Shown here piece after piece: positions 24,680-35,108 of a stretch of DNA of 64,000 nt. This DNA comes from Anaerolineae bacterium (lineage in GTDB: Bacteria > Chloroflexota > Anaerolineae > Aggregatilineales > J027), in contig JAJTXY010000015.1 in NCBI GenBank assembly GCA_021463865.1, positions 1-64,000 on the forward strand, read 5' to 3'. The position numbers were made by a program, and so were the translations under genes. Position 1 is the stretch's first letter; each line of letters starts with the position of its first letter. The notes under the pieces are model-generated. The model was not told the origin of the DNA. It worked only from the letters and a program-made list of their open reading frames with translations, and did not search any database.

Positions 24680-26124
24680 AAGCACGGGTCGCTCGAAGTC
24701 ATCGGTTTAAAGCGTTCCTCCAACTTTCTTTGATCGCTGTTGACATCGCTATGCTGGTATTGGCATTTGGCATGGGTTATTCCGCACGTAACAATCTCCC
24801 CCTACCCAGTTTGCCTGTCAGCGACCCACCGCCATTTGAACGCTATTTCCCCATTTTGATGATTCACACTGTGACGATCATGATGTTTTTCTATTTCACC
24901 CGCATGTACCACATGAAACGGGCTATCAGCCGCATTGACGTGGGCTACACCATTGCCCAAAATGTCTCGATTGGCACATTTCTTGCTATCGCGGTTGAAA
25001 CACTGGCCCTTAAAAACAGCGGCCTCGATTTAGATTACCCGCGTGGTGTGTTGGTCTATGCGTGGCTGTTTAGCATCGTCACGGTTGTCACAGGCCGAGA
25101 ACTTCACCGCCAAGTCGTGGTACGGTTGCGTAAAGTGGGCATTGGGCGTGACCGGGTGTTGGTGGTTGGGGTCAATCAAATCGCCCAAAGCATTATCGGA
25201 CAGATTCAACGCTCGCCCCAGTTTGGTTTTGAGGTGGTCGGCGCAGTAGATCGCAGCCTTGCGGAATTGGACGAGGAAAAGCTATCGGGTCTGCATATCC
25301 CTCTGCTTGGCGAGGTCAATGAACTACCCAATTTGATTGATACCTTCCAAATAGATGAGGTGATTATTGCCCTACCGGATGCCACCCGCCATGAATTGAT
25401 GGAAATTATTAGCCTCAGTCAGCGCGGGACAGTGGATATTAAAATCTTCCCTGACAACTTCTCGTTCATTACGAGCGGTCTCACCGTTGATGATTTGGGC
25501 GGGATGCCCCTGTTAGGGGTGCGTGATATTGCCCTACGGGGTTGGAAACTCAGCCTGAAACGGGTTGTGGATATTATAGGCGCATTTATGGGTCTGGTCT
25601 TTTTAAGTCCGTTCTTTCTGCTCACCGCCGTCCTGATTTATCTGTCAGATCGTGGCCCGGTGTTTTTTACGCAAGAACGGGTCGGGTTGGATGGCAGGCC
25701 TTTCCAGATGATTAAATTCCGCACGATGCGGATTGACGCCGAAAAATATGGTAAGTGGACGACCAAAGACGACCCCCGTAAGACGCGCATTGGGTCTTTT
25801 ATGCGAAAAACCAATTGGGATGAGATGCCCAACTTAATTAATGTGATTTATGGGCAAATGAGTTTGGTTGGCCCACGTCCTGAACAATTACAATTTGTCC
25901 AAGAATTTCGCCACACCATCCCACGCTATATGGAACGCCACCGCGAAAAAGCAGGCATGACAGGCTGGGCACAGGTCAACGGCCTACGCGGAGACACCTC
26001 CATCGAAGAACGCCTCAAATATGACCTATATTATGTCGAAAATTGGTCAATCTGGTTTGACATCAAAATTATCTTACGCACCGCCGCCCAAACCGTTTTG
26101 TTCCGCAACAGAAACGCATATTGA
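24676..26124 (+). CDS. Polyprenyl-phosphate sugar phosphotransferase (WbaP/CpsE type)
   Basis: The frame is open from 24388, but upstream of 24676 it lies inside the glycosyltransferase gene and reads like shadow sequence. I chose TTG 24676, which overlaps the stop of the GT2 gene (TTGA), giving 482 residues. The protein has four N-terminal transmembrane helices (first LSLIAVDIAMLVLAFGMGY), a Rossmann-type CoA_binding_3 domain (VLVVGVNQIAQSIIGQIQ), then the catalytic bacterial sugar transferase domain with LKRVVDIIGAFMGLVF, FTQERVGLDGRPF, KFRTMR, GQMSLVGPRPEQ and KAGMTGWAQVNG. It moves a sugar-1-phosphate to the lipid carrier to begin surface polysaccharide synthesis. Its stop overlaps the next ATG. 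Confidence 0.9.
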   Translation: MKARVARSHRFKAFLQLSLIAVDIAMLVLAFGMGYSARNNLPLPSLPVSDPPPFERYFPILMIHTVTIMMFFYFTRMYHMKRAISRIDVGYTIAQNVSIGTFLAIAVETLALKNSGLDLDYPRGVLVYAWLFSIVTVVTGRELHRQVVVRLRKVGIGRDRVLVVGVNQIAQSIIGQIQRSPQFGFEVVGAVDRSLAELDEEKLSGLHIPLLGEVNELPNLIDTFQIDEVIIALPDATRHELMEIISLSQRGTVDIKIFPDNFSFITSGLTVDDLGGMPLLGVRDIALRGWKLSLKRVVDIIGAFMGLVFLSPFFLLTAVLIYLSDRGPVFFTQERVGLDGRPFQMIKFRTMRIDAEKYGKWTTKDDPRKTRIGSFMRKTNWDEMPNLINVIYGQMSLVGPRPEQLQFVQEFRHTIPRYMERHREKAGMTGWAQVNGLRGDTSIEERLKYDLYYVENWSIWFDIKIILRTAAQTVLFRNRNAY

Positions 26125-27278
26125 TGGAAATAGAAGCCAAATCTGACTTTCTTACCCGATACGAAGAACAAAAAGGCGCGATGATCTGGACACTGAGCGG
26201 CCTCATCGAAAGTGAGACCCCCACGTCTGAAAAAGCCGCCATTGATGAATTGGCCGACTGGCTGGCAATATGGGCCAGAGGGCTAGATGCCAGCGATGTC
26301 ATCGTCCACGAACAAAAATCGGTGGGGAATTTTGTTGAGTGCCGCTGGAATCAACACCACCCCGGCAAACCCATCCTCATTTGCTGCCATATGGACACCG
26401 TTCACCCGGTAGGCAGTGTCGAAAAACGCCCCACCCGCACCGAAGATGATATTTTGTATGGTGTTGGGGCATCCGATATGAAGGGCGGTATCACGGTTGT
26501 ACAAACCGTCTTACAAGATTTGTTCTACCAAAAAGAACTGCCTAAGCGCCCCATTACGGTGTTATTCACTTCCGATGAAGAAGTCGGCAGTCCACACTCA
26601 CGCGAAGTGATTGAACGGTTAGCGCGTGAATCGGGCCTTGCCTTGATTATGGAGCCAGCTACCGATCCAGAAACGATTGTGACCGAGCGCAAAGGGGTTG
26701 GCATTTTTCAAATGGTAGCGTTAGGGCGTGAGTCGCATTCGGGCAGTAACCCCGAAGAAGGGGTCAATGCAATTGTAGAAATGGCCTCACAAATTGGTCA
26801 GATTACATCCTTGAGTGATGCGAAATTAGGTACTACTGTCAATCCAACTGTGATACGCGGCGGCACGACCCACAACGTTATCCCCGGTGAATGTGACATC
26901 ACCATCAATGCCCGTGCCCGTTTTAAAAGTGAGGCCGAACGGGTCTCTAAAGCCCTATCTGAGTTTAGGGCGACCCTACCTGATGCGCTGCTCTTTACGA
27001 CAGGCGGCTTTATTCGCCCGCCGATGGAACACACGCCCATCATGGAGCAAACCTTTGCTACTCTACAAAAAATTACGCCGTTTCCATTAAAAGAGATTGC
27101 CAAAGGCGGGGGCAGTGATGGGAATTTTACGGCGGCGTTGGGCATTCCCACCATTGATGGCTTGGGGCCATCGGGTGGTGGGGCACATAGCGACGATGAG
27201 CATGTCTATATTCCCAGTCTGCCACAGCGGGCCGCGCTGTTGGCTTCGATTTTGTGCTATTGGCCGTCTATGCCCTAG
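26124..27278 (+). CDS. M20-family metallopeptidase (carboxypeptidase G2-like)
   Basis: A 384-residue M20 peptidase. It starts at ATG 26124, which shares an A with the preceding TGA; the in-frame TTG three bases earlier is less likely. Metal-binding features are CCHMDTVHP (His, Asp), YGVGASDMKGGI (bridging Asp), SDEEVGS (general base Glu and metal Glu) and late PSGGGAHSDDEHVYIPS (His). A dimerisation lid domain is inserted at about 190-300. Such enzymes remove C-terminal Glu or act on dipeptides and N-acyl amino acids. Cotranscription with polysaccharide genes may mean only shared transcription. It converges with the phosphoesterase gene at 27275, overlapping 4 bases. Confidence 0.9.
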   Translation: MEIEAKSDFLTRYEEQKGAMIWTLSGLIESETPTSEKAAIDELADWLAIWARGLDASDVIVHEQKSVGNFVECRWNQHHPGKPILICCHMDTVHPVGSVEKRPTRTEDDILYGVGASDMKGGITVVQTVLQDLFYQKELPKRPITVLFTSDEEVGSPHSREVIERLARESGLALIMEPATDPETIVTERKGVGIFQMVALGRESHSGSNPEEGVNAIVEMASQIGQITSLSDAKLGTTVNPTVIRGGTTHNVIPGECDITINARARFKSEAERVSKALSEFRATLPDALLFTTGGFIRPPMEHTPIMEQTFATLQKITPFPLKEIAKGGGSDGNFTAALGIPTIDGLGPSGGGAHSDDEHVYIPSLPQRAALLASILCYWPSMP

Positions 27279-28084
27279 TCTAACAGCGGGATTTGAGCCA
27301 TCGCCTCATCTTCGGATAGCCCCAATTCATTCATAGCGGCTTCGAGTCGCTGTAAATATTCAACTACAACCGGACGGCCCGTCACAGATTCATGTACCAT
27401 CAAGACCGCGATTGGCCCCATGTCCATGAGACCCCGTGCATAAGCCGCCTGTTCCACTAACTGTTGATTATAGGGGATGCGACGATGTTCTACATCCACA
27501 TGACCGTTGGAGCGCGTCAAAATGGCATAGCTGGCGTCAGGGTTGCAGTCGAGCGGCATTCCCACTGAACCGGGATTGATAAACGTCAAATCTCCCCACT
27601 GACGGACAAAGGGACGATGGGTATGCGCCGTAATCACATAGGGGTGCTCGACTTCGCCAAAATGCTCCTGCAAAAAACCTTCGGAGGTATCAGGCAGGAT
27701 TCCGCCACGCAAATCTTTGGGGGAGCCATGCACGAACAGCAGTTTGTCTTGTTCAATAGTAATCGGGAGGCTGTCCAGATAGGCGAGGTCGGCTGCCTGC
27801 ATGTAATCCAATGTCCAATAGGCGACTCCCCAGCGTGAACGGGGATGGGCGGATTTATCCTGCTCGGGATTGGAAAGAATCTGGATATAGCGTTCGTGAT
27901 TGCCCAACAATGCACGGGGTTTGCGATCATAGAGCATATCCAGCACTTCACGCGGAAACGGCCCCCCATTGAGAAAATCGCCAACCACGACCACTTCATC
28001 TACACCCTGACGGTCAATATCGGCTAAGACGGCCTCGAATGCTGGTGCATTGCTGTGAATATCCGCGACTATCGCAATCCGCAT
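27275..28084 (-). CDS. Calcineurin-like metallophosphoesterase (YfcE-like)
   Basis: A 269-residue metallophosphoesterase. The frame is open further upstream, to 28174, but the family start MRIAIVADIHSNAPAF at 28084 was chosen. Dinuclear metal motifs are ADIHSN (Asp, His), VVGDFLNGG (Asp), GNHE (Asn, His), VHGSP (His) and AHTHRP (His). The YfcE-like layout suggests a phosphodiesterase or nucleotidase with unknown substrate. An inverted repeat AAAGCC...GGCTTT at 28110-28140 lies in the leader. It has no partner gene in operon. Confidence 0.88.
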   Translation of the reverse strand: MRIAIVADIHSNAPAFEAVLADIDRQGVDEVVVVGDFLNGGPFPREVLDMLYDRKPRALLGNHERYIQILSNPEQDKSAHPRSRWGVAYWTLDYMQAADLAYLDSLPITIEQDKLLFVHGSPKDLRGGILPDTSEGFLQEHFGEVEHPYVITAHTHRPFVRQWGDLTFINPGSVGMPLDCNPDASYAILTRSNGHVDVEHRRIPYNQQLVEQAAYARGLMDMGPIAVLMVHESVTGRPVVVEYLQRLEAAMNELGLSEDEAMAQIPLLD

Positions 28085-28373
28085 CGTGTTCCTCCCCACT
28101 GAACAATCATAAAGCCCCCCAATTGTAATTGAGAGGCTTTGGTATTGACCTACGTGATACTGACCATGAGCCACCGAGCGACAGCCGACAATCGGCCTCT
28201 CCCATCCAATTGAAGGATAGCGGCTACCTCATTCAATAGCAATATAGATTTAGCATCATTACACTTGACACAGTGTTGCTTGCTCACCAAAACCCCACTA
28301 TTATTGAGCATATCAACCTCACACAAGGTCAATACCTCTGGTATCTCAACGTGATTCTTTTAAAGGAACTGTA

Positions 28374-29738
28374 ATGACGATTAACGTGGATTCAATTCTG
28401 GTCATTGGGCACCGTAATCCAGACATGGATTCGATTGCGGCAGCCATCAGTTACGCTTGGTTATTGGAACAAACCACTTCAGATAAACACATCGCAGGGC
28501 GAGTTGGGCAGGTGAATGCACAGACAGCCTTTGCCCTTGAACATTTCAACATTACCCCCCCAACCCTCGTCACCGATGTGCGGGTACGGGTGAGTGATCT
28601 GGTTGAATTTCTGCCCTTTTTGCAACCCCACCAGACGCTGTTGGATGCCTGTCAGAGCATCGCCAACACCCGCCGTTCCGCCCCCCTACTGGATACTGAT
28701 CATAAACCGATTGGCCTGATTTCCGGTGCGGGTCTATTTGCGACGATGGCTGATGCCCTCAGTTCTACCTCGGTGCTGGCGCTTGCTAAAGAGTTTGACC
28801 GTCCGGCACAGGCAGCAGTGGATACCAGCGGCATCATCCTACATGGTGAAGAATTTATTCGAGATGTCATCAATCAAGTCTTGCGCTCCGACCCCGATGA
28901 ATTTTTGGTAGTAGACAGCGACGGGCGCTATATCGGGTTGTGCCGCAAATCGCATCTGTTGTCGCCTCCCCGTCGGCGCATTGTCATGGTTGACCACAAT
29001 GAATTAGGTCAAGCCGTGCCCGGTTTGGATGAGGCCGAAGTCATCGAAGTCTTGGATCATCACCGCCTCAATACTGTTCCTACCTCCGTGCCAATTCATT
29101 TCCGCATCGAACCCGTTGGCAGTTGCTCAACGTTGGTAGCCGAACGGGGAATAGAGCAAGGTATCACGTTTCCAAAAGGAATGGCGGGACTGCTCTTGTG
29201 TGGCATCCTCTCAGATACATTAACCTTTCGTTCACCGACGGTAACAGCACGGGATCGCAGCGCAGGCATCAAATTGGCGGTTATGGCTGAACTTGCACCC
29301 ACCGACGCCCATGAACGACAGGTGATGCAAGCCATTACTGAATTAGGTCAGCAGCTACTCTCTGCGGGAGCAGGCTTGGAAACCCGTCCCGCCGAGGAAA
29401 TTGTGAACACCGACATCAAATTCTATGAAACGAACGGCCTCAAAGTTGGGATTGCTCAAGTAGAGGTCGCCAATCTATCTGAATTGACTGACCGCTTGAG
29501 TGAACTGCGCGAGACCTTACAGCAGTTGACCGAAAGCCAGAAATTATCACTGGCGCTACTGATGGTAACAGATGTAGTACGGGGCAACAGCCGCTTGGTC
29601 GCCGTAGGTCAGCATCGCGTCATTTCCATGCTGCCCTACACCCGCCTCGATGATGATACCCTTGACGCACCCGGGGTGATGTCACGCAAGAAACAACTGC
29701 TACCAACCGTTTTTGCGGTGCTTTCGCAAGCCACTTAA
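28374..29738 (+). CDS. CBS-domain manganese-dependent inorganic pyrophosphatase (family II)
   Basis: A 454-residue family II pyrophosphatase with a regulatory insert. The DHH domain begins LVIGHRNPDMDSIAAAISYAW (the GHxxPDxDS motif), is interrupted by an insert at about 70-195 containing two CBS-like modules (ISGAGLFATMADALS and VVDSDGRYIGLCRKSHLL), then continues IVMVDHNELGQ, LDHHRL and CGILSDTL. The DHHA2 domain ends the protein. CBS inserts bind adenine nucleotides and regulate the hydrolysis of PPi to phosphate. Unlike some relatives, no DRTGG domain is seen between the CBS motifs. The ribosome site AAAGGA stands seven bases before the ATG. The gene is flanked by a bidirectional terminator. 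Confidence 0.88.
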   Translation: MTINVDSILVIGHRNPDMDSIAAAISYAWLLEQTTSDKHIAGRVGQVNAQTAFALEHFNITPPTLVTDVRVRVSDLVEFLPFLQPHQTLLDACQSIANTRRSAPLLDTDHKPIGLISGAGLFATMADALSSTSVLALAKEFDRPAQAAVDTSGIILHGEEFIRDVINQVLRSDPDEFLVVDSDGRYIGLCRKSHLLSPPRRRIVMVDHNELGQAVPGLDEAEVIEVLDHHRLNTVPTSVPIHFRIEPVGSCSTLVAERGIEQGITFPKGMAGLLLCGILSDTLTFRSPTVTARDRSAGIKLAVMAELAPTDAHERQVMQAITELGQQLLSAGAGLETRPAEEIVNTDIKFYETNGLKVGIAQVEVANLSELTDRLSELRETLQQLTESQKLSLALLMVTDVVRGNSRLVAVGQHRVISMLPYTRLDDDTLDAPGVMSRKKQLLPTVFAVLSQAT

Positions 29739-29752
29739 GTGATCCCTCAATC

Positions 29753-29785
29753 AAAAAACCAGCCGTCTTTGGATAGCTGGTTTTT
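29753..29785. terminator. Bidirectional terminator
   Basis: AAAACCAGC (29755-29763) and GCTGGTTTT (29776-29784) form a stem with A and T runs on both sides. It serves the pyrophosphatase gene from the left and the MFS/haem operon from the right. Confidence 0.8.
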
Positions 29786-29830
29786 AATTCTCCCCATGCC
29801 GGTGATTTCAAAAGCAGACAAAGCGGCACT

Positions 29831-31183
29831 CTATATATGTTCCTCCGATGTGGCTTGAATTGGGGTAGGTAAAGCAGCGGACTTGATGAACAAGAAGCTA
29901 AAAACTAACAGGCCACCGATGACGATACTGCCTATTAGAAATGGGGCATTTATGCCGTAATTCTCGAAAAGAAAACCTCCGATCAACGGTGCAATCGCGT
30001 TTGCCGCGCTCACGGATGAGGCACTTAGGCCAAGCACACTCCCATACTCTCGCTGATGAACCCGTTTGGTGATCAGGCTATTTAATCCCGGACGAATTAG
30101 CCCCGCCCCGATTGAAATTGGGATAATAATCACAAGCAACCAACTTACCCCCCAAATGCCTCGGTAGGAGTCATCGGGTAGCTCAATCGCGGTTATATCG
30201 GTAATCGAACTGGCATCCGATTCAGACTCGGACAACAATTTTTCCTCAACCACCTCGCGTTTGTAAAAGGGATGGGGTTGATTCGGGGTAAGCGCAATCA
30301 ATATCAATCCTGCCGTGAGCAAACCCAACGCCACATTGACCATTTTGACTTCCCCATACTTGCGTGTCCATGGGCCAATAAACCTTCCTTGCACCATCAC
30401 CAATGTGATACCCACCACCACAAAAACGAGTGCATTACCTTGCCCAAGCAGACCGAGACGGCTCAAGGTGAACAACCCAAGTAGGCTCTCAAAGCCAAAA
30501 AAGACCAGTTGTTGAACAAAGACGAAGAGCAACAAAACACTAATGTTGCGGTTCCGCACAAGGGTTAGGGCCGTCGAAGGCTTTGCATCTTTGTGTTTGT
30601 GGCGCTGATCGGATGGCAATGTTTCCCGAAAGACAAAAAAGGTCAGGAGAATAGATAGGAATGAGCAGGCAGCAGCGACAAATGCTGGCATCTGGATGTT
30701 ATCGGTCAACGCAAGCGTGAAGACGGAGATTAGCGGGCCAAGAATAAACCCCAGTCCGAAAGCCGCCCCAATCAACCCCAACCCCTGAGCGCGGGTCTTG
30801 TCATCCGTAATGTCACTCAAAGCCGCCTGTGCCGTTGAGATATTCGCGCCAAATAAGCCATCAAAGACCCGTGACGCAATAATCAGAAGTAGCGAGTTGG
30901 CAGAACCTAGCATGATAAAACCCACACAGGTAGTCATCTGGCTAATCAGTAGAAGAGGCTTTCGCCCAAAACGATCCGAGAGCGCACCCATAAGCGGCAA
31001 GCCGAGCAGTTGGGCAATCGGAAACGCCGCCACCACTAGACCGATTTCGATTGGGGATGCCCCATAAGTTGCCGCGTACAAGTGCAGCAATGGCAAAATC
31101 AAAGATAGGCCCAATACATCAAACAGCACAAGGACAAAGATGGGCAAGGCACGATGGTAATCTAGGCGATGTTCAGAGTTCAT
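29831..31183 (-). CDS. MFS transporter (drug/H+ antiporter type)
   Basis: A 450-residue major facilitator protein with about 12 transmembrane helices. Signatures: motif A GALSDRFGRKPLLL between helices 2 and 3, and the GxxxGPxxGG-like GLIGAAFGLGFILGPLISVF of helix 5, as in TCR/MFS drug efflux. A hydrophilic loop at about 295-335 (YKREVVEEKLLSESESDASS) is longer than usual. It begins 21 bases after hemL in the same direction and is thus probably the last gene of the haem operon. A role in exporting excess porphyrin or haem would be sensible but is not shown by the sequence. Confidence 0.85.
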   Translation of the reverse strand: MNSEHRLDYHRALPIFVLVLFDVLGLSLILPLLHLYAATYGASPIEIGLVVAAFPIAQLLGLPLMGALSDRFGRKPLLLISQMTTCVGFIMLGSANSLLLIIASRVFDGLFGANISTAQAALSDITDDKTRAQGLGLIGAAFGLGFILGPLISVFTLALTDNIQMPAFVAAACSFLSILLTFFVFRETLPSDQRHKHKDAKPSTALTLVRNRNISVLLLFVFVQQLVFFGFESLLGLFTLSRLGLLGQGNALVFVVVGITLVMVQGRFIGPWTRKYGEVKMVNVALGLLTAGLILIALTPNQPHPFYKREVVEEKLLSESESDASSITDITAIELPDDSYRGIWGVSWLLVIIIPISIGAGLIRPGLNSLITKRVHQREYGSVLGLSASSVSAANAIAPLIGGFLFENYGINAPFLIGSIVIGGLLVFSFLFIKSAALPTPIQATSEEHI

Positions 31184-31204
31184 AGTATCTATAGGTGCGA
31201 TTTT

Positions 31205-32509
31205 TCAGCTTGATAAAAGATGAGTAAGGCTATCCTGTGCCGCCGAAATGGTAGTTTGGACATCATCCATTGTATGAGCACTACTCAAAAAGCCCGCCTC
31301 AAATTGGCTTGGCGCTAAGTACACCCCGCGTTCCAGCATGGCATGGAAAAATTTAGCGTAGCGTTCCGTATGGGCATGTTGTTTGGCACTGGCATAATCG
31401 TGGATGACTGCATCCGCCGTTTTTAAGAAGTAGAATCCAAACATCGTGCCGACGCTGTCCGCCTGTAACGGGACACCAAGCGATTGGGCCGCCTCAACCA
31501 ATCCATTTATCAAGGCAGCAGTCAACTTTTTTGCATCATCGAATAATCCGCCGTCAAAGAGTGTCCGTAGAGTTGCGATACCTGCTGCCATCGCCAAGGG
31601 GTTGCCAGACAAAGTACCTGCTTGATACATCATGCCCGCTGGAGCGACGTGCTGCATGATATGGCGTTTTCCCGCATAGGCCCCAACGGGCAATCCCCCG
31701 CCGATGACCTTGCCCAAACAGGTGATGTCCGGGTCAAGATTCCACTCGGCTTGTGCGCCGCCGGGTGCGACTCGAAAACCTGTCATGACTTCATCCAAAA
31801 TGAAGACCGCGCCATATTGCTTGCAGAGGTCATGGATGCCTTGCAAAAAGCTGGGCTGTGGCAGCACAAAGCCCATATTGGCGGCGATGGGTTCAACAAT
31901 AACCGCCGCAATCGAATCAGGGTTTTGCTCAAAGAGTTCCCGTACTTGGTCAAGATCATTATAAACAGTGGTCAGGGTATGGGCGGCTGTCGAATTGGGT
32001 ACGCCGGGGGAATCAGGCAAACCAAGTGTAGCGACCCCACTCCCCGCCTGCACCAGCAGCATATCGGCATGACCATGATAACATCCGGCAAATTTGATGA
32101 TTTTGTCCCGTTCGGTATAGGCGCGTGCCAACCGCAGCGCACTCATGCAGGCTTCCGTGCCACTGTTGACAAAACGAATCATGTCTATGGAAGGGACGGC
32201 CTGAATCACCAACTCCGCCAAGTCATTCTCAAGTCGGGTCGGCGCACCATAGCTTGTCCCCTTGGCAGCGGTTTCGGCAATCGCTTCGACCACCGCTTCA
32301 TGGGCATGACCCAAAATCAGCGGCCCCCACGAAAGCACATAATCTATGTAGCGATTCCCATCCGCATCCCAGATATACGCGCCCTTGCCCCGTTCAATAA
32401 AACGCGGTGTACCACCCACACTACGAAAGGCACGTACTGGGCTATTGACGCCTCCGGGGATCAGGTGTTGTGCTTTTTGAAATAAATTTTCGGATTGGAC
32501 GGTTTTCAT
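31205..32509 (-). CDS. hemL: Glutamate-1-semialdehyde 2,1-aminomutase
   Basis: A 434-residue PLP enzyme converting glutamate-1-semialdehyde to 5-aminolevulinate. Start region [22 protein letters not shown], cofactor phosphate loop [39 protein letters not shown]-like [11 protein letters not shown], the PLP lysine in [16 protein letters not shown]. Length is normal. Its ATG overlaps the hemY stop by ATGA. With hemA in the same operon it provides ALA by the C5 pathway. Confidence 0.96.
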   Translation of the reverse strand: MKTVQSENLFQKAQHLIPGGVNSPVRAFRSVGGTPRFIERGKGAYIWDADGNRYIDYVLSWGPLILGHAHEAVVEAIAETAAKGTSYGAPTRLENDLAELVIQAVPSIDMIRFVNSGTEACMSALRLARAYTERDKIIKFAGCYHGHADMLLVQAGSGVATLGLPDSPGVPNSTAAHTLTTVYNDLDQVRELFEQNPDSIAAVIVEPIAANMGFVLPQPSFLQGIHDLCKQYGAVFILDEVMTGFRVAPGGAQAEWNLDPDITCLGKVIGGGLPVGAYAGKRHIMQHVAPAGMMYQAGTLSGNPLAMAAGIATLRTLFDGGLFDDAKKLTAALINGLVEAAQSLGVPLQADSVGTMFGFYFLKTADAVIHDYASAKQHAHTERYAKFFHAMLERGVYLAPSQFEAGFLSSAHTMDDVQTTISAAQDSLTHLLSS

Positions 32510-34002
32510 CCCACGACCTCAGATTGTTGAATTTTTCCTAGTAATTTGCTGACCGTTTGTTGGGACTGATAAATGCAATCTGGCATCCCGACCCCGCGAA
32601 AAGCACTCCCCGTCACCGCTATCCCGTCTGGCAAATTGGCTTCAATCGCTTCAATCAGCTTCAGATGGTCAACATCGTACTGGGGATTAGCCTGATGCCA
32701 GCGATAGATACGGTGGAACAGCGGGACGGATTCGATTCCCAAAATAGTGCAAAGTTCTTGACATATCACGCTGAGGAGTTGGTCATCATTGAAAGACATC
32801 GTCTCCGGACTGCGTGATCCACCAAAAAAGACCCGCAGCAGCACATAACCCTCTGGCGCACGATGGTCAAACTTGATGGATGAAATGGTTATAGCGTTGA
32901 TCGGGCGGCGTTCACTCTTGGGCACAACCAAGCCAAAGCCATGCAAAGGCCGTTTGATAGCCTCTGCCTTAAATGCCAGCGAAATCGTGCCCGTGCTGAC
33001 ATAACGGATCGTGGAAAGTTTTTCACCGACCGTCGGTGCGATCTCTTGCAACAAATTCGCCGCGATGTAGGCAGGCAATGTCAGCACAATCGCATCCGCC
33101 TTGAGGATTTCTCCTTGTTGGGTAATGACCTCATATTGCCCATCAGCATCGCGTTGGATTCGCGCCACCTTTGTGCCAAGCCGCAAATCACCCTCAAGAC
33201 GGCCTACGAGTGTATCCACCAATTCTTGTGTACCACCCTGCAACGACATAAACATGGCGATTTTGGGCGTATTGGATGATGGGGGCGCAGCATGAGGCGC
33301 TTGTTGACGACGGGAAGCAATCATCCCACGAATCAAACTGCGGTGCTGCTGTTCCAATTGTCGGAAACGCGGAAACGTCGCCAGAATACTTTGTTTATCG
33401 GCCTCGGCATTATAGATACCAGACATCAGGGGTTCGGCGATTTTATCAAGGGCCTCATTCCCCAATCTGCGGCGTACAAATTGGGCCAATGTCTCATCAT
33501 GGTCATCACGTTTTGGCGGGATGAATAAATCCAACCCCATCCGCAGCTTGCCGAGAGGTGAAATCAGGCGAGAGAAAACAAACGGCTTAAATTTGGTCGG
33601 CACAATCAACAACAACCCGTCGGGGAGTTTGACTGGTTTGCCGCGATGCAACACATAAACTGTCCGCATCTGGTCATTTGTCCCCAGCAACCGATCCCCC
33701 AAACCGAGTTCTTGCGCCAAACGGAGCGCCCATGGCTTTTGAGTGAGAAATGAATCCGGGCCTGCCTCAACCACAAAGGGCGTATCGCCGAACCCATCCA
33801 CTTGTTCGGTCAGAACTTTGCCACCCCACCGATCTGAGGCTTCCAGCACGGTATACCCGACATCAAGCCCTTGATTCTCGGATTGCTGCTGCAAATACCA
33901 CGCCGCGCTTAGGCCAGAAATTCCCCCACCAATGATGACGACATGCCGCCGTAAGGCTGATTGGGCATCAGTCTTGTTTGACTCTAAAACCACTGCTGTC
34001 AT
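32506..34002 (-). CDS. hemY: Protoporphyrinogen / coproporphyrinogen III oxidase, FAD type (CgoX)
   Basis: A 498-residue FAD oxidase of the HemG/HemY/CgoX class. FAD motif [20 protein letters not shown] lies after a 20-residue N-terminal extension. Substrate-domain features include [35 protein letters not shown] and the late [12 protein letters not shown]. In organisms with HemQ this enzyme oxidises coproporphyrinogen III to coproporphyrin III, which is the expected reaction here because hemQ and hemH are in the operon and no hemF/hemN is seen. It overlaps hemE and hemL by ATGA-type junctions. Confidence 0.92.
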   Translation of the reverse strand: MTAVVLESNKTDAQSALRRHVVIIGGGISGLSAAWYLQQQSENQGLDVGYTVLEASDRWGGKVLTEQVDGFGDTPFVVEAGPDSFLTQKPWALRLAQELGLGDRLLGTNDQMRTVYVLHRGKPVKLPDGLLLIVPTKFKPFVFSRLISPLGKLRMGLDLFIPPKRDDHDETLAQFVRRRLGNEALDKIAEPLMSGIYNAEADKQSILATFPRFRQLEQQHRSLIRGMIASRRQQAPHAAPPSSNTPKIAMFMSLQGGTQELVDTLVGRLEGDLRLGTKVARIQRDADGQYEVITQQGEILKADAIVLTLPAYIAANLLQEIAPTVGEKLSTIRYVSTGTISLAFKAEAIKRPLHGFGLVVPKSERRPINAITISSIKFDHRAPEGYVLLRVFFGGSRSPETMSFNDDQLLSVICQELCTILGIESVPLFHRIYRWHQANPQYDVDHLKLIEAIEANLPDGIAVTGSAFRGVGMPDCIYQSQQTVSKLLGKIQQSEVVG

Positions 34003-35108
34003 GCGCTTGCCTCTGCACTCATATTCAACTGCTGACTGTATTCATGCACAAAATCCACCAACCGCCGCACATTTTCAATCGGTGTCTCCGGTAAAATGCC
34101 GTGACCCACATTGAAGATGTGACCGGGTTTGCCTTTTACGCTGTCCAAAATATGACGGGTACGCACCTTGAGCGCCTCCCAATCGGCAAATAACGCAACC
34201 GGGTCAAGATTGCCCTGTATGGCAACATCATCACCAAGCTGCTTCCAAGCCTGTGCTAGGTCTATCCGCCAATCCACCCCGATGACATCTCCCCCAGCGG
34301 ATTGGATGAGGTCTAACATCCCATTGGTATTCGTGCCAAAATGGATAATCGGCACACCGGACGCCCCCGCGATTTCCAACACACGACGGCTATAGGGCAG
34401 GACGTAATGTTCATAATCGAAGGGGCTTAGATCACCCACCCAACTGTCAAATAGTTGGAGAACTTGCGCCCCGGCTCGTGCCTGTGCCAAAAGATAATGT
34501 CCCGCGACTTCACTGAGTTTGGTCATTAAGCTGTGCCACAAGGCTGGTTGGCTCATCATCATATTTTTGACCGCAATCCGATTGCGACTGCTGCCGCCTT
34601 CTACCGCATAGCTGGCAAGGGTAAAGGGTGCGCCGCTGAATCCAATGAGGGGGATGCCGCGCTGGTCTAATTCATGCCGTGCCAATGTGATAGCCTTCAA
34701 CGTAAAGTGCAGCGTTTCTTCAGGGGGCAGCACGCGCAAATTCTCAATATCCTCGGCAGTACGGACGGGGTTGTGGATGATCGGCCCTTCGCCTTTGACA
34801 AACTCCAATTCCAGCCCCATGCCTTCAAGGGGTGGCAAAATATCGGCAAAAATAATCGCCGCATCCAAATCAAAGGCATTAATGGGTTGAAGGGTCACTT
34901 CGCAGGCCAATTCCGGCGTTTTAATCATCTCTAGGATGGTATATTTCTCACGCAGTTTACGATACTCCGCCATGTACCGTCCAGCTTGACGCATCAGCCA
35001 AATCGGGGTCATATCCGTCGGCTGACGACGACAGGCCCGCAGAAAACGACTGTCTTGCAGCATGTCCGGTGCAGCGCTGACAGGCATGGGGGTTATTCGG
35101 GGATCCAT
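33999..35108 (-). CDS. hemE: Uroporphyrinogen decarboxylase
   Basis: A 369-residue UroD producing coproporphyrinogen III. Conserved sequence [20 protein letters not shown], the [14 protein letters not shown] active-site Asp motif, [15 protein letters not shown] and [13 protein letters not shown] are all present. The ATG at 35108 lies inside the end of hemB with a 16-base overlap; starts 7 or 15 codons later exist but would have poorer ribosome sites than GAGGCGG. It is immediately followed by hemY (4-base overlap). Confidence 0.95.
   Translation of the reverse strand: MDPRITPMPVSAAPDMLQDSRFLRACRRQPTDMTPIWLMRQAGRYMAEYRKLREKYTILEMIKTPELACEVTLQPINAFDLDAAIIFADILPPLEGMGLELEFVKGEGPIIHNPVRTAEDIENLRVLPPEETLHFTLKAITLARHELDQRGIPLIGFSGAPFTLASYAVEGGSSRNRIAVKNMMMSQPALWHSLMTKLSEVAGHYLLAQARAGAQVLQLFDSWVGDLSPFDYEHYVLPYSRRVLEIAGASGVPIIHFGTNTNGMLDLIQSAGGDVIGVDWRIDLAQAWKQLGDDVAIQGNLDPVALFADWEALKVRTRHILDSVKGKPGHIFNVGHGILPETPIENVRRLVDFVHEYSQQLNMSAEASA

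Noticed and set aside
28085-28174. N-terminal extension of the phosphoesterase
   Set aside because: The family start (MRIAIVADIHSN) is at 28084 and the extension is not conserved-looking.
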